Source of the DNA: P36-A1 sp049478495
Lineage (GTDB): Bacteria > Bacillota_I > Bacilli_A > JAJDGJ01
Reading direction: 5' to 3'
DNA: 64,000 nt
Assembly (NCBI RefSeq): GCF_049478495.1
Contig: NZ_CP168083.1
Coordinates: 806,001-870,000, forward strand
This document shows, piece after piece, positions 8,054-15,983 of the stretch. How positions within the stretch are numbered: the stretch's first letter is position 1; each line of letters opens with the position of its first letter. Both the position numbers and the translations under genes were made by a program. A model generated the notes under the pieces. That model had not been told where the DNA came from. It did no database searches and saw only the letters and a program-made list of their open reading frames with translations.

Positions 8054-9256
8054 ATGGAACCAATTAGTTTAACACTAGCTGAAACCGTTGGGTTATCAGT
8101 TGTAGTTATTTTTATTGGAAAGTTTTTAGTAGCAAAGATAGGTTTTTTAAATAAGTTTTTAATTCCTTATCCAGTAGTAGGAGGGCTAGTATTTGCGATT
8201 GTTACATTAATCGGATACTCAGCAAATTTATTTGAGTTAAAGTTAGATACAACTTTACAAGATTATTTTATGATCTGTTTCTTTACAACAGTCGGGTTTA
8301 CCGCAAGTATTAAAGTATTAAAAGCTGGTGGAATCGGTGTTGCATTATTCTTACTTTGTGCATTTATCTTAACTATTATCCAAAATGGTGTTGCCGTAGG
8401 TATATCTTCAGCAATGGGAATGGGACCACTATTTGGTATGGTTGCAGGATCAATTCCAATGACTGGTGGACATGGTACATCTGGTGCCTTTGGACCAGTG
8501 CTAGAACAATATGGTGTAAGTGGTGGATTAACTTACTCTATAGCAGCAGCAACATTTGGTTTAATTTCTGGATCACTAATTGGTGGACCAGTAGCAAGAA
8601 GATTAATTGTTAAACATGATTTAAAACCAACTGAACCTGTACATGAAGATGCAGCAGGTGACATTGAATCAGATACTGGTGGAGCTGTTTTATTAAATGA
8701 AAATAGTTTATCACTTGCTTTCTTTCAAGTAGCATTAGCAGTAGGTATTGGTTATTATATATCTATGGGAATTTCTGCATTAGGTGTAGTTGTACCTTCA
8801 TATATTGGATCAATGCTAGCAGCAGCAGTAATGAGAAACGTCTTTAAAGATGGATCTAAATTTGAAATGAAAATACCAGAAATACAAGCCTTAGGATCAT
8901 TATTCCTTGCTATATTCTTAGCACAAGCACTAATGAACTTAAAATTATGGCAATTAGCTGATGGAGCATTACCAATGTTTGTAATTCTTATTTGCCAAGT
9001 AATCATAATGGTATTCTATGCAACATTTGTAACATTTAATGTTATGGGTAAAGATTATGATGCAGCAGTACTTGCAGCAGGTCACTGTGGATTTGGATTA
9101 GGAGCAACACCAAATGGGGTTGCAAATATGACTGCCGTAGTAACAAAATATGGACCAAGTACAAAAGCATTCTTCATCTTACCAATTGTTGGTGGATTGT
9201 TCATTGACTTTGTAAATGCAGCAGGAATTACATTCTTCCTAAACATTTTCAAATAA
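8054..9256 (+). CDS. gltS: Sodium/glutamate symporter (second copy)
   Basis: Second GltS-family Na+/glutamate symporter, also 400 residues, collinear with the copy at 6476 over its whole length. The N-terminal 30 residues and the GKDYDAAVLAAGHCGFGLGA and ATPNGVANM motifs are almost the same. Differences cluster in transmembrane helices and in the acidic linker (residues about 196-213). The tandem arrangement points to duplication followed by divergence, perhaps for different affinity, coupling ion or regulation. Aspartate or methylaspartate transport cannot be excluded for one copy. It has its own terminator and precedes the glutamate mutase operon. Confidence 0.94.
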   Translation: MEPISLTLAETVGLSVVVIFIGKFLVAKIGFLNKFLIPYPVVGGLVFAIVTLIGYSANLFELKLDTTLQDYFMICFFTTVGFTASIKVLKAGGIGVALFLLCAFILTIIQNGVAVGISSAMGMGPLFGMVAGSIPMTGGHGTSGAFGPVLEQYGVSGGLTYSIAAATFGLISGSLIGGPVARRLIVKHDLKPTEPVHEDAAGDIESDTGGAVLLNENSLSLAFFQVALAVGIGYYISMGISALGVVVPSYIGSMLAAAVMRNVFKDGSKFEMKIPEIQALGSLFLAIFLAQALMNLKLWQLADGALPMFVILICQVIIMVFYATFVTFNVMGKDYDAAVLAAGHCGFGLGATPNGVANMTAVVTKYGPSTKAFFILPIVGGLFIDFVNAAGITFFLNIFK

Positions 9257-9270
9257 AATTTAATAATTAA

Positions 9271-9304
9271 AAAAAAGCTAGTTTTTGTAACTAGCTTTTT
9301 TTTT
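9271..9304 (+). terminator. Rho-independent terminator after gltS2
   Basis: The 13-bp stem AAAAAAGCTAGTT/AACTAGCTTTTTT (9271-9283 with 9289-9301) has a 5-base loop and a T tail. Confidence 0.9.
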
Positions 9305-9734
9305 GTGGTAAGATAATACATATATTTACTATATGAAAATCAAAGTTATATAAGTGAAAAATATAACAAATGTAAACGGTTATACTTTTACTTTTATATA
9401 CCGATTGTTAATATTTATTTTAATATATATGTAGAAAAATCAACATTTTAAATTGTCAAGATAATTTTTAAAACTCTATAGAATAATTTTATAGAAAAGC
9501 ACAAGTTATACTAGATTAACCTTATAGTAGTTTAAAAACAACCTTTTTTTTAGCTAAATATGGCTAAAAATTGTACATTTAGTAACATGTCAATTATTTT
9601 TGTGCACTATGTACAAATTACAAATTTATGGGTGAATATTTTAAAAATCGTTAATATTTTAGTGGTTTTTGACTTGTATTCTAACAATTCAAAGTCTTCT
9701 GTAAATAAAAGGTAAATAATACTTAATTTAATTG
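9305..9734. promoter_or_regulatory. Intergenic region upstream of the glutamate mutase operon, with dyads
   Basis: About 430 bases without a gene. Two dyads stand out. A hairpin TTTTTAGC/GCTAAAAA lies at 9547-9554 and 9563-9570 with an 8-base loop. An exact 8-bp inverted repeat TTGTACAT ... ATGTACAA lies at 9571-9578 and 9609-9616, with arms 30 bases apart. Both are well upstream of the operon promoter, so they are more likely operator-like or structural than attenuators. I see no known riboswitch, in particular no convincing cobalamin riboswitch, although the operon encodes a B12 enzyme. Confidence 0.4.
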
Positions 9735-9763
9735 TTGAAACTATTTTCAAGGTGCAATATACT
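9735..9763 (+). promoter_or_regulatory. Sigma-A promoter of the glutamate mutase operon, overlapped by a dyad
   Basis: TTGAAA (9735-9740), 17 bases and TATACT (9758-9763) lie about 30 bases before the start codon. The -35 box is the left arm of an inverted repeat TTGAAA-CTAT-TTTCAA (9735-9750), which is well placed for a repressor or activator site. The transcript leader is short. Confidence 0.7.
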
Positions 9764-9794
9764 TTAAGTATAAAACAAACAAGGGAGTGTTATC

Positions 9795-10211
9795 ATGAGT
9801 AAAAACAATAAGACAATTGTAATCGGTGTAATCGGTTCGGATTGTCACGCTGTCGGTAACAAGATTATCGACTACGCTTTAACAAATGCAGGTTTTGAAG
9901 TTGTTAATGTTGGAGTATTATCAACACAAGAGGATTTTATTAATGCAGCAGTAGAAACTGATGCAGATGCAATCTTAGTTTCTTCATTATATGGACATGG
10001 AGAAATCGATGCTAAAGGTTTAAGAGAAAAAACAGTAGAAGCTGGTATCGGTGAAATTCCATTATACATTGGTGGAAACATCGTTGTTGGGAAACAAGAC
10101 TGGGATGAAGTTGAACAAAGATTCCTTGATATGGGATTCAATAGAGTTTACCCACCAGGGACTAGAATTGAATATACTATAAAAGATATCGAACAAGATT
10201 TAGGTTTATAG
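9795..10211 (+). CDS. glmS: Glutamate mutase (methylaspartate mutase) sigma subunit
   Basis: Small cobalamin-binding subunit of glutamate mutase, which rearranges L-glutamate to (2S,3S)-3-methylaspartate. The B12 base-off/His-on motif D-x-H-x-x-G is present at residues 16-21 (DCHAVG) near the N-terminus, followed by NVGVLSTQEDF and a LVSSLYGHGE segment. The 138-residue length is that of the stand-alone S component. It begins the operon glmS-glmL-glmE-mal, with only 2 bases to the next gene. Start ATG 9795 follows AAGGGAG. The name clashes with glucosamine synthase glmS, which is unrelated; mutS or mamA are synonyms. Confidence 0.96.
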   Translation: MSKNNKTIVIGVIGSDCHAVGNKIIDYALTNAGFEVVNVGVLSTQEDFINAAVETDADAILVSSLYGHGEIDAKGLREKTVEAGIGEIPLYIGGNIVVGKQDWDEVEQRFLDMGFNRVYPPGTRIEYTIKDIEQDLGL

Positions 10212-10213
10212 TC

Positions 10214-11611
10214 ATGAAATGCTATTTGCTTGTTGATTTTGGAAGTACTTACACTAAAATCACTATTGTAGACGTCGAAAATGAAGAGGTCTTATTAACA
10301 TCTAAAGACATAACGACTATAGAAGATGACATAATGAACGGTTATAACAATGCATATGCAAAAATAGCTGATCAGGTTGAAGAATTAAATATAGAGTTTG
10401 TTTCTAAACTTGGTTGCTCTAGTGCGGCAGGTGGATTAAAGATGGTAGCAATAGGGTTAGTACCTGAATTAACAAGTGAAGCTGCTAAACGTGCCGCATT
10501 AGGTGCAGGTGCAAAAATACTAGCAATGTATTCATATGAACTTACAGATGAAGATGTTGAAGAAATATTGGAATTGGAACCAGAAATCATTTTGTTCTCT
10601 GGTGGAACAGATGGTGGAAATCAAAAAGTAATCATTGAAAATGCTAAAACATTAGCAAGATATGATATAAAAGCTCCGATTGTTATAGCATGTAATAAAA
10701 GTGCTCAAAAATCTGTAGCTAATGTTTTTGAAAAAGCTAATTTCAATTTCACAAGAACAGAAAATGTCATGCCAAAGATCAACAGTTTAAATGTTGAACC
10801 TGTGCGTGATATCATAAGAGAAATCTTCATGGGCAATATTGTTCATGCTAAAGGTTTAGATAAAGCAGTCGAGTACATAGGAGATGTCTTAATGCCAACT
10901 CCAGCAGCAGTTTTACAAGCAGCTTCGCTGTTATCAAAAGGTACAGATTTAGAAGATGGTTTAGATGATTTAGTAGTAATTGATATTGGTGGTGCAACTA
11001 CTGATATTCACTCACTATGTGTCGGATATCCAACTAAGGGTGGAATTACAATGAAGGGTCTTGAAGAGCCATTTGCTAAAAGAAGTGTTGAAGGAGATTT
11101 AGGAATGAGATATTCAGTTCAAGCGGCATATGCTGCAGCTGGTTATCGTCGATTTGCTAAATACGATAGAAATTCTTTAACAAAAGAACAAATTGAAGCA
11201 GATATTTATGAAAGACATACTAACATACGTTTTGTTCCACAAACTAAAAATGAAAAAGATTTTGATGCAAATATTGCTAAAGTATGTACTGATATTGCTA
11301 TGGAAAGACATGCAGGATATGTTGAACAATCATATTCACCATATGGTGCGATGTTTGCACAATACGGTAAGGATTTAACAGCTGTTAAATATTTAATTGG
11401 AACTGGTGGTGTACTGATTCATTCTAACGAACCAAAAGCTATCTTAGAAGCTGGGTGTTTCGATCAAGAAAATCCAGATGCACTTAAGCCATTAAAACCA
11501 AAATTCTTACTTGACGAATCTTATATATTATCTGCTATGGGGCTTCTTGCAACAGAGATGCCTGATACAGCCATTAGAATAATGAAAAAATATATGATCA
11601 ACTTAAAATAA
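10214..11611 (+). CDS. glmL: Glutamate mutase accessory protein (MutL/GlmL)
   Basis: ATPase-like protein of the ASKHA (actin/Hsp70 sugar kinase) fold, regularly encoded between the two glutamate mutase subunits and thought to reactivate or chaperone the B12 enzyme. The N-terminal LLVDFGSTYTKIT loop is the phosphate-1 motif, LFSGGTDGGN and the later VVIDIGGATTDIHS are the second phosphate and adenosine regions, and GTGGVLIHS follows near the C-terminus. The 465-residue length agrees with clostridial MutL. It starts two bases after glmS with only a weak ribosome site, so it is likely coupled. It is not the DNA mismatch protein of the same name. Confidence 0.95.
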   Translation: MKCYLLVDFGSTYTKITIVDVENEEVLLTSKDITTIEDDIMNGYNNAYAKIADQVEELNIEFVSKLGCSSAAGGLKMVAIGLVPELTSEAAKRAALGAGAKILAMYSYELTDEDVEEILELEPEIILFSGGTDGGNQKVIIENAKTLARYDIKAPIVIACNKSAQKSVANVFEKANFNFTRTENVMPKINSLNVEPVRDIIREIFMGNIVHAKGLDKAVEYIGDVLMPTPAAVLQAASLLSKGTDLEDGLDDLVVIDIGGATTDIHSLCVGYPTKGGITMKGLEEPFAKRSVEGDLGMRYSVQAAYAAAGYRRFAKYDRNSLTKEQIEADIYERHTNIRFVPQTKNEKDFDANIAKVCTDIAMERHAGYVEQSYSPYGAMFAQYGKDLTAVKYLIGTGGVLIHSNEPKAILEAGCFDQENPDALKPLKPKFLLDESYILSAMGLLATEMPDTAIRIMKKYMINLK

Positions 11612-11626
11612 TAGGAGAGTCTAAAA

Positions 11627-13099
11627 ATGAAAGTACAAAATAAACGTTGGACTGATGATCAGTTCTACAGTATTAGAAAAGAAGTCCTTGCAACTTGGGA
11701 AACTGGAAAAGATATTGAAGATATTCAAGTTGGTATTGAATATGCTAAAAATATTCCAGCAGAAAAAAACTTTGCAATCGCTTTAGAAAAAGCTAAAAAA
11801 GATGGTGTTACACTTGCACAACCTCGTGCTGGAGTTGCATTAGTTGAACAACACATTGAATTATTAACTTACTTACAAAACGTAGGTGGAGCTGATTTAT
11901 TACCATCAACTATTGATTCATATACTAGACAAAATAGATATGAACAAAACGAAATTGGTATTGAAGAAAGTATTAAAGCTGGAAGATCAATGCTTAATGG
12001 ATTCCCAGCAGTTAACCACGGTATCAAAGGATGTAGAGAAGTTCTTGAAGCTGTAAACAAACCACTTCAAGCACGTCACGGTACTCCTGATGCTAGATTA
12101 CTTGCTGAAATTATTCATGCATCTGGATGGACATCAAATGAAGGTGGATGTATTTCATACAATGTACCTTATTCAAAAAATGTACCTCTAGAAAAAACTT
12201 TAATCGACTGGCAATATTGCGATAGATTAGCTGCAATTTATGAAGAAAATGGAGTTAAAATCAATCGTGAACCATTCGGTCCTTTAACAGGAACATTAGT
12301 ACCACCAAGTATGTCACATGCTGTTGGTGTTATTGAAGCATTATTAGCTGCAGAACAGGGTGTTAAAAACCTTACTGTTGGTTATGGTCAATGTGGTAAC
12401 CTTATCCAAGACGTTGCTGCTGTAAGAACTCTTGAAGAAATTACAGAAGAAACATTAAAAGAAAAAGGATACAATGATTGCTTTGTAACAACTGTATTCC
12501 ACCAATGGATGGGTGGATTCCCTGCAGACGAAGCTAAAGCATATGCTGTAATTGCAACTGCTGCTGAAACTGCAACATTAGCTGGAGCTACTAAAGTTAT
12601 TGTTAAAACTACTCATGAAGCTATTGGTATCCCAACTAAAGAAGCAAACGCTAACGGAATTAAAACTACTAAAATGGCAATCTCAATGTTAGATGGTCAA
12701 AGAATGGTAGAATCAGATAAATTAGAAACAGAAAAACAATTAATTAGAGACGAAGTTAAATGTATATTGGACGCTGTATACGAAGCTGGAGAAGGAGACT
12801 TAGCTGTAGGTGTTATCGAAGGATTCAAAAAAGGAATCTTAGATGTACCATTCGCTCCATCTGTATACAATGCTGGTAAAATTCTTCCTGCACGTGATAA
12901 CGAAGGTTGTGTACGTTACTTAGATTTTGGTAACTTACCATTTACTGACGAAATCAAAGCTATTAACACTGCAAAATTAGCAGTTAGAGCTGAAGTAGAA
13001 GGACGCCCAGTTGGGTTCGATATGACAGTTGATGATATTTATGCAGTAGGTCAAGGTCGCCTTATCGGTAGACCAGAAAATTGGAAAGAGGTAAAATAA
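11627..13099 (+). CDS. glmE: Glutamate mutase (methylaspartate mutase) epsilon subunit
   Basis: Catalytic TIM-barrel subunit of coenzyme-B12-dependent glutamate mutase; pairs with the small subunit encoded at 9795. At 490 residues it has the family length. Characteristic stretches include AQPRAGVALVEQHIELL, RHGTPDARLLAEI, EPFGPLTGTLVPPSMSH and FHQWMGGFPADE. The start at 11627 follows AGGAGAG. The gene uses more C- and G-ending codons than its neighbours, as expected for a highly expressed enzyme. It ends two bases before the methylaspartate ammonia-lyase start. Confidence 0.97.
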   Translation: MKVQNKRWTDDQFYSIRKEVLATWETGKDIEDIQVGIEYAKNIPAEKNFAIALEKAKKDGVTLAQPRAGVALVEQHIELLTYLQNVGGADLLPSTIDSYTRQNRYEQNEIGIEESIKAGRSMLNGFPAVNHGIKGCREVLEAVNKPLQARHGTPDARLLAEIIHASGWTSNEGGCISYNVPYSKNVPLEKTLIDWQYCDRLAAIYEENGVKINREPFGPLTGTLVPPSMSHAVGVIEALLAAEQGVKNLTVGYGQCGNLIQDVAAVRTLEEITEETLKEKGYNDCFVTTVFHQWMGGFPADEAKAYAVIATAAETATLAGATKVIVKTTHEAIGIPTKEANANGIKTTKMAISMLDGQRMVESDKLETEKQLIRDEVKCILDAVYEAGEGDLAVGVIEGFKKGILDVPFAPSVYNAGKILPARDNEGCVRYLDFGNLPFTDEIKAINTAKLAVRAEVEGRPVGFDMTVDDIYAVGQGRLIGRPENWKEVK

Positions 13100-13101
13100 A
13101 A

Positions 13102-14340
13102 ATGAAAATTGTTGACGTATTATTAAGTAAAAGTAGTACAGGGTTCTATTTTGATGACCAAAAAGCTATCAAAATGGGAGCAAAAAATGATGGTTTAGCT
13201 TACATTGGAGATCCTGTAACTCCAGGATTCACTTCAATTAGACAACCAGGTGAAGCAATTTCAGTACAATTAGTACTTGAAGATGGTTCAGTAGCAAAAG
13301 GTGATTGTGCAGCTGTACAATATTCTGGAGCTGGTGGACGTGATCCTCTATTCTTAGCTGATGATTTTATTCCATTTATTGAAAAAAATCTTAAAGCTTG
13401 GATTTTAGGATTAGACGTTGCTACATTTGTAGAAAACGCAAGAGAATTAGATACTATGCATGTTGATGGTAAAAGATTACACACAGCAATCAGATATGGT
13501 ATTTCTCAAGCATTATTAAATGCAACTGCTTTAGCTAGCAAAACTACTATGGCAGAAGTAATTAAAAAAGAATACAAATTAAACACTAAAATTGCTAGAA
13601 GACCAATCTTCTCACAATCAGGTGATGATAGATACTTAGCTGCTGATAAAATGATTATCAAATCAGTAGAAGTATTACCTCATGCATTAATTAACAATGT
13701 TGAAACTAAACTTGGTAAAGATGGATCAATCTTAAAAGACTATGTTGCATGGTTAAGAGATAGAATCAAAACTTTAGGTAAAGAAGGATACAATCCAACA
13801 ATTCACCTTGATGTTTATGGTACTATTGGAGAAGCATTTAACTTAGATACTGAAAAAATGTGCGAATACATTATGAGCCTTGAAAAAACAGCTGCTCCTT
13901 ATGCATTATATGTAGAAGGACCAATGGACACTGGAGATAGAGCATCTCAAATCGTTTCATTAGCTGCTTTAACTAAAGCTTTAAAAGATAATGGTTCAAC
14001 TGTAAAATTAGTTGCTGATGAATGGTGTAATACATTTGACGATGTAAAAGCATTCTGTGCTGCTAATGCTGGAGATATTATGCAAATTAAAACTCCAGAC
14101 TTAGGAAGTGTACACAACGTTGCTGAAGCAGTAATTTTCTGTAACGAAAAAGGATTCGGTTCATATGTTGGTGGAACTTGTAACGAAACTAACGTTTCAG
14201 CTGAAACTACAACTAATGTTGCAATGGCTACTGAAGCACTACAAGTACTTGCTAAACCAGGTATGGGTGTAGACGAAGGATACATGATCGTAAACAATGA
14301 AATGAATCGTGTTGAAATCTTAGCTAACCGTAATAAATAA
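13102..14340 (+). CDS. mal: Methylaspartate ammonia-lyase
   Basis: Eliminates ammonia from 3-methylaspartate to give mesaconate; enolase superfamily, Mg2+/K+ dependent. It is 412 residues, essentially the length of the Clostridium tetanomorphum enzyme. Metal ligands are visible as D237 (IHLDVYG), E272 (YVEGPMD) and D306 (LVADEW); the catalytic lysine is K330 (MQIKTPD). H194 lies in VLPHALI, matching the catalytic histidine known in the family. ATG 13102 is chosen over an in-frame upstream codon inside glmE because it starts the conserved MKIVDVL and follows AAAGAGG. No terminator is seen after it, so transcripts may run into the small genes that follow. Confidence 0.97.
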   Translation: MKIVDVLLSKSSTGFYFDDQKAIKMGAKNDGLAYIGDPVTPGFTSIRQPGEAISVQLVLEDGSVAKGDCAAVQYSGAGGRDPLFLADDFIPFIEKNLKAWILGLDVATFVENARELDTMHVDGKRLHTAIRYGISQALLNATALASKTTMAEVIKKEYKLNTKIARRPIFSQSGDDRYLAADKMIIKSVEVLPHALINNVETKLGKDGSILKDYVAWLRDRIKTLGKEGYNPTIHLDVYGTIGEAFNLDTEKMCEYIMSLEKTAAPYALYVEGPMDTGDRASQIVSLAALTKALKDNGSTVKLVADEWCNTFDDVKAFCAANAGDIMQIKTPDLGSVHNVAEAVIFCNEKGFGSYVGGTCNETNVSAETTTNVAMATEALQVLAKPGMGVDEGYMIVNNEMNRVEILANRNK

Positions 14341-14348
14341 TAAATAAA

Positions 14349-14377
14349 TTGTATAGAACGCCTAAATTTGTTATAAT
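14349..14377 (+). promoter_or_regulatory. Strong sigma-A promoter before the two small genes
   Basis: TTGTAT (14349-14354), 17 bases and a perfect TATAAT (14372-14377) begin nine bases after the mal stop. They give the following pair of genes transcription independent of the glutamate mutase operon. Confidence 0.7.
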
Positions 14378-14423
14378 TTAGTTGGTGAACTTAGACTATT
14401 TATAACATGTTAGGAGAACAATT

Positions 14424-14714
14424 ATGAATGATATTCAAAAAGATTATTTGATAGGGCTGCTTTTTAAACAAGTTAATTCATTTGATATTGAAACAATGAA
14501 AGAAGCAAACATCGACAATGAAAACTATTTAATGTACTTAAGAGATTTTATTGAAGATTATGCTTCTGACATTGATTTGATGAATCAAATATTTGATTTT
14601 TTAAAGAGTGAAAATCTTGAATTTATCACTGGTCCAATCATGTTGGAAAAAGATGGTTTGTTTGTTGAAGTAAGATTTAACGACCAATCATTTAAATCAC
14701 TAGCGGAGACTTAG
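14424..14714 (+). CDS. Hypothetical protein, 96 residues
   Basis: I do not recognise this family. The product is small, soluble and acidic, with no signal peptide or membrane segment. A predicted helical N-terminal half is followed by a C-terminal part that looks like beta strands (FITGPIMLEKDGLFVEVRF). The start is firm: ATG 14424 follows TTAGGAGAACAATT. It has its own promoter and is followed 29 bases later by a DUF4176-like gene, with a terminator after both. The pair sits between methylaspartate ammonia-lyase and mesaconase. It could be a partner of the second protein; nothing in the sequence shows a catalytic site. Confidence 0.8.
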   Translation: MNDIQKDYLIGLLFKQVNSFDIETMKEANIDNENYLMYLRDFIEDYASDIDLMNQIFDFLKSENLEFITGPIMLEKDGLFVEVRFNDQSFKSLAET

Positions 14715-14743
14715 TAGATTTAGTTGTGAAGGCAGGTTGCCTC

Positions 14744-15037
14744 ATGATTGACTACTTACCAATGGGAAGTATTGTAAGGTATGATAATTCATTAGTAATG
14801 ATCGAACAAAGAATGGTTAAACCATTAGGAAAAAATTATTACATTGATTATAGAGCAATTCCATACCCAACAGGTATTTTCACTCAAGCTATGTATTTGT
14901 ATTTCAACGATCAAGATATAGAAGAAGTTATCTTTACTGGTTACAGTGATGCAGAAAACGAAGGGTTTGAACTTGGTTTAAAAGAAGACTATATCAATAA
15001 TAATGTTTTTTCAGTAAGATATCAGGAAGGAAATTAA
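14744..15037 (+). CDS. DUF4176-like small protein
   Basis: A 97-residue protein whose start (DYLPMGSIV), central IPYPTGIF and later YLYFNDQDIEEVIFTGYSD closely follow the pattern I know for DUF4176. Proteins of that family are common in Firmicutes near type VII (ESX/WXG100) secretion and LXG toxin genes; their function is unknown. Nothing like EssC, WXG100 or an LXG toxin is in this window. ATG 14744 is preferred over an in-frame GTG at 14726 because AAGGCAGG sits seven bases before it. It forms a two-gene unit with the gene at 14424. The assignment is from recalled family pattern, so moderately sure. Confidence 0.65.
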   Translation: MIDYLPMGSIVRYDNSLVMIEQRMVKPLGKNYYIDYRAIPYPTGIFTQAMYLYFNDQDIEEVIFTGYSDAENEGFELGLKEDYINNNVFSVRYQEGN

Positions 15038-15081
15038 TTCATTCCAAATACAAAGTGAAAAAGCTATTAACTTAATATTTT

Positions 15082-15112
15082 AAAAATAGCTATCTTTGAT
15101 AGCTATTTTTTA
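15082..15112 (+). terminator. Rho-independent terminator between the DUF4176-like gene and mesaconase
   Basis: The perfect 13-bp stem AAAAATAGCTATC/GATAGCTATTTTT (15082-15094 with 15098-15110) has a TTT loop and T tail. It separates the two halves of the glutamate pathway. I see no convincing promoter between it and the next start codon at 15140. Confidence 0.85.
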
Positions 15113-15139
15113 ACATTAATACTTAAAGGAGTTATAAAC

Positions 15140-15982
15140 ATGAAAGAGGTTAAATACGAGCAAATAGTTGCTAAAACTAAAGAAGCTTGCATGAAAATGG
15201 CAGTAGATCTTCCAATGGATGTACAACGTAAATTAGAAGAAATGAATAGCAAAGAAGATGGAACATTAGCAAAACAAATGTTAAATGTTATCGTTGACAA
15301 TGCAAAAATTGCACGTGCAGAAAATAGACCAATGTGTCAAGATACAGGAATGGTAGTTTGTTTTGTTAAAATAGGACAAGAAGTTCATGTAACTGGCGGA
15401 GCAATTGAAGATGCAATAAATGAAGGTGTTGCACTTGGATATGATGAAGGTTATTTAAGAAAATCAGTAGTAAATAATCCAATTGATAGAATAAATACAA
15501 AAAACAATACACCTGCAGTCGTACACTTTACAGTAGTACCTGGTGATGTATTTGAATTAGAATTTGCAGCAAAAGGCTTTGGTAGTGAAAACATGTCACA
15601 ATTAAAAATGTTTCCACCAGCAGCTGGTATTGAAGGTGTAAAAGAATTTATTAAACAAGTAGTAAGAGATGCTGGACCAAATCCATGTCCTCCAATTATC
15701 GTTGGTATTGGTTTAGGTGGTACATTTGATAAATGTGCAATTATGGCTAAAAGAGCTGCAATTAGATCAGTAGATTCATTCAATCCTAACCCTAAAGTTG
15801 AAGCTCTAGAAAGAGAATTACTAGAAGAAATCAATAATTTAGGTATTGGCCCACAAGGTTTTGGTGGAAAAACAACTGCTTTAAAAGTAAATATTGAAAT
15901 GTATGCAACACATATTGCTGGATTACCATGTGCAGTAAATATAAATTGTCATGCAGCAAGACATGTAAAGGTGGAAATTTAA
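15140..15982 (+). CDS. Class I fumarase-type hydratase, alpha subunit (probable mesaconase)
   Basis: Iron-sulfur hydratase subunit of the TtdA/FumA-alpha type, 280 residues. In context it most likely hydrates mesaconate to (S)-citramalate; two-subunit class I enzymes of glutamate-fermenting clostridia act on both mesaconate and fumarate. Cluster cysteines are visible in RPMCQDTGM, in GGTFDKCAIMAK and in the C-terminal PCAVNINCHAARH. The GIGLGGTFDK block is the family signature. Its stop is one base before the beta subunit. Start ATG 15140 follows AAAGGAG. A pure fumarase or L(+)-tartrate dehydratase cannot be excluded by sequence alone; the flanking methylaspartate and citramalate-lyase genes favour mesaconase. 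Confidence 0.88.
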   Translation: MKEVKYEQIVAKTKEACMKMAVDLPMDVQRKLEEMNSKEDGTLAKQMLNVIVDNAKIARAENRPMCQDTGMVVCFVKIGQEVHVTGGAIEDAINEGVALGYDEGYLRKSVVNNPIDRINTKNNTPAVVHFTVVPGDVFELEFAAKGFGSENMSQLKMFPPAAGIEGVKEFIKQVVRDAGPNPCPPIIVGIGLGGTFDKCAIMAKRAAIRSVDSFNPNPKVEALERELLEEINNLGIGPQGFGGKTTALKVNIEMYATHIAGLPCAVNINCHAARHVKVEI

Positions 15983-15983
15983 T

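Noticed and set aside
8356..8613. 85-residue plus-strand ORF rich in Trp, Tyr and Cys inside gltS2
   Set aside because: Out-of-frame shadow of the GltS coding sequence with no ribosome site.
9305..9734. Cobalamin riboswitch before the B12-dependent glutamate mutase operon
   Set aside because: No B12-box-like sequence is seen, and the likely promoter at 9735-9763 leaves a leader of only about 25 bases.
13947..14297. 116-residue minus-strand ORF opposite mal
   Set aside because: Antisense shadow of a strongly conserved enzyme.
15451..15834. 127-residue minus-strand ORF opposite the mesaconase alpha gene
   Set aside because: Antisense shadow: Ser/Pro/Ala-rich composition follows from the sense codons, and no ribosome site or promoter is seen.
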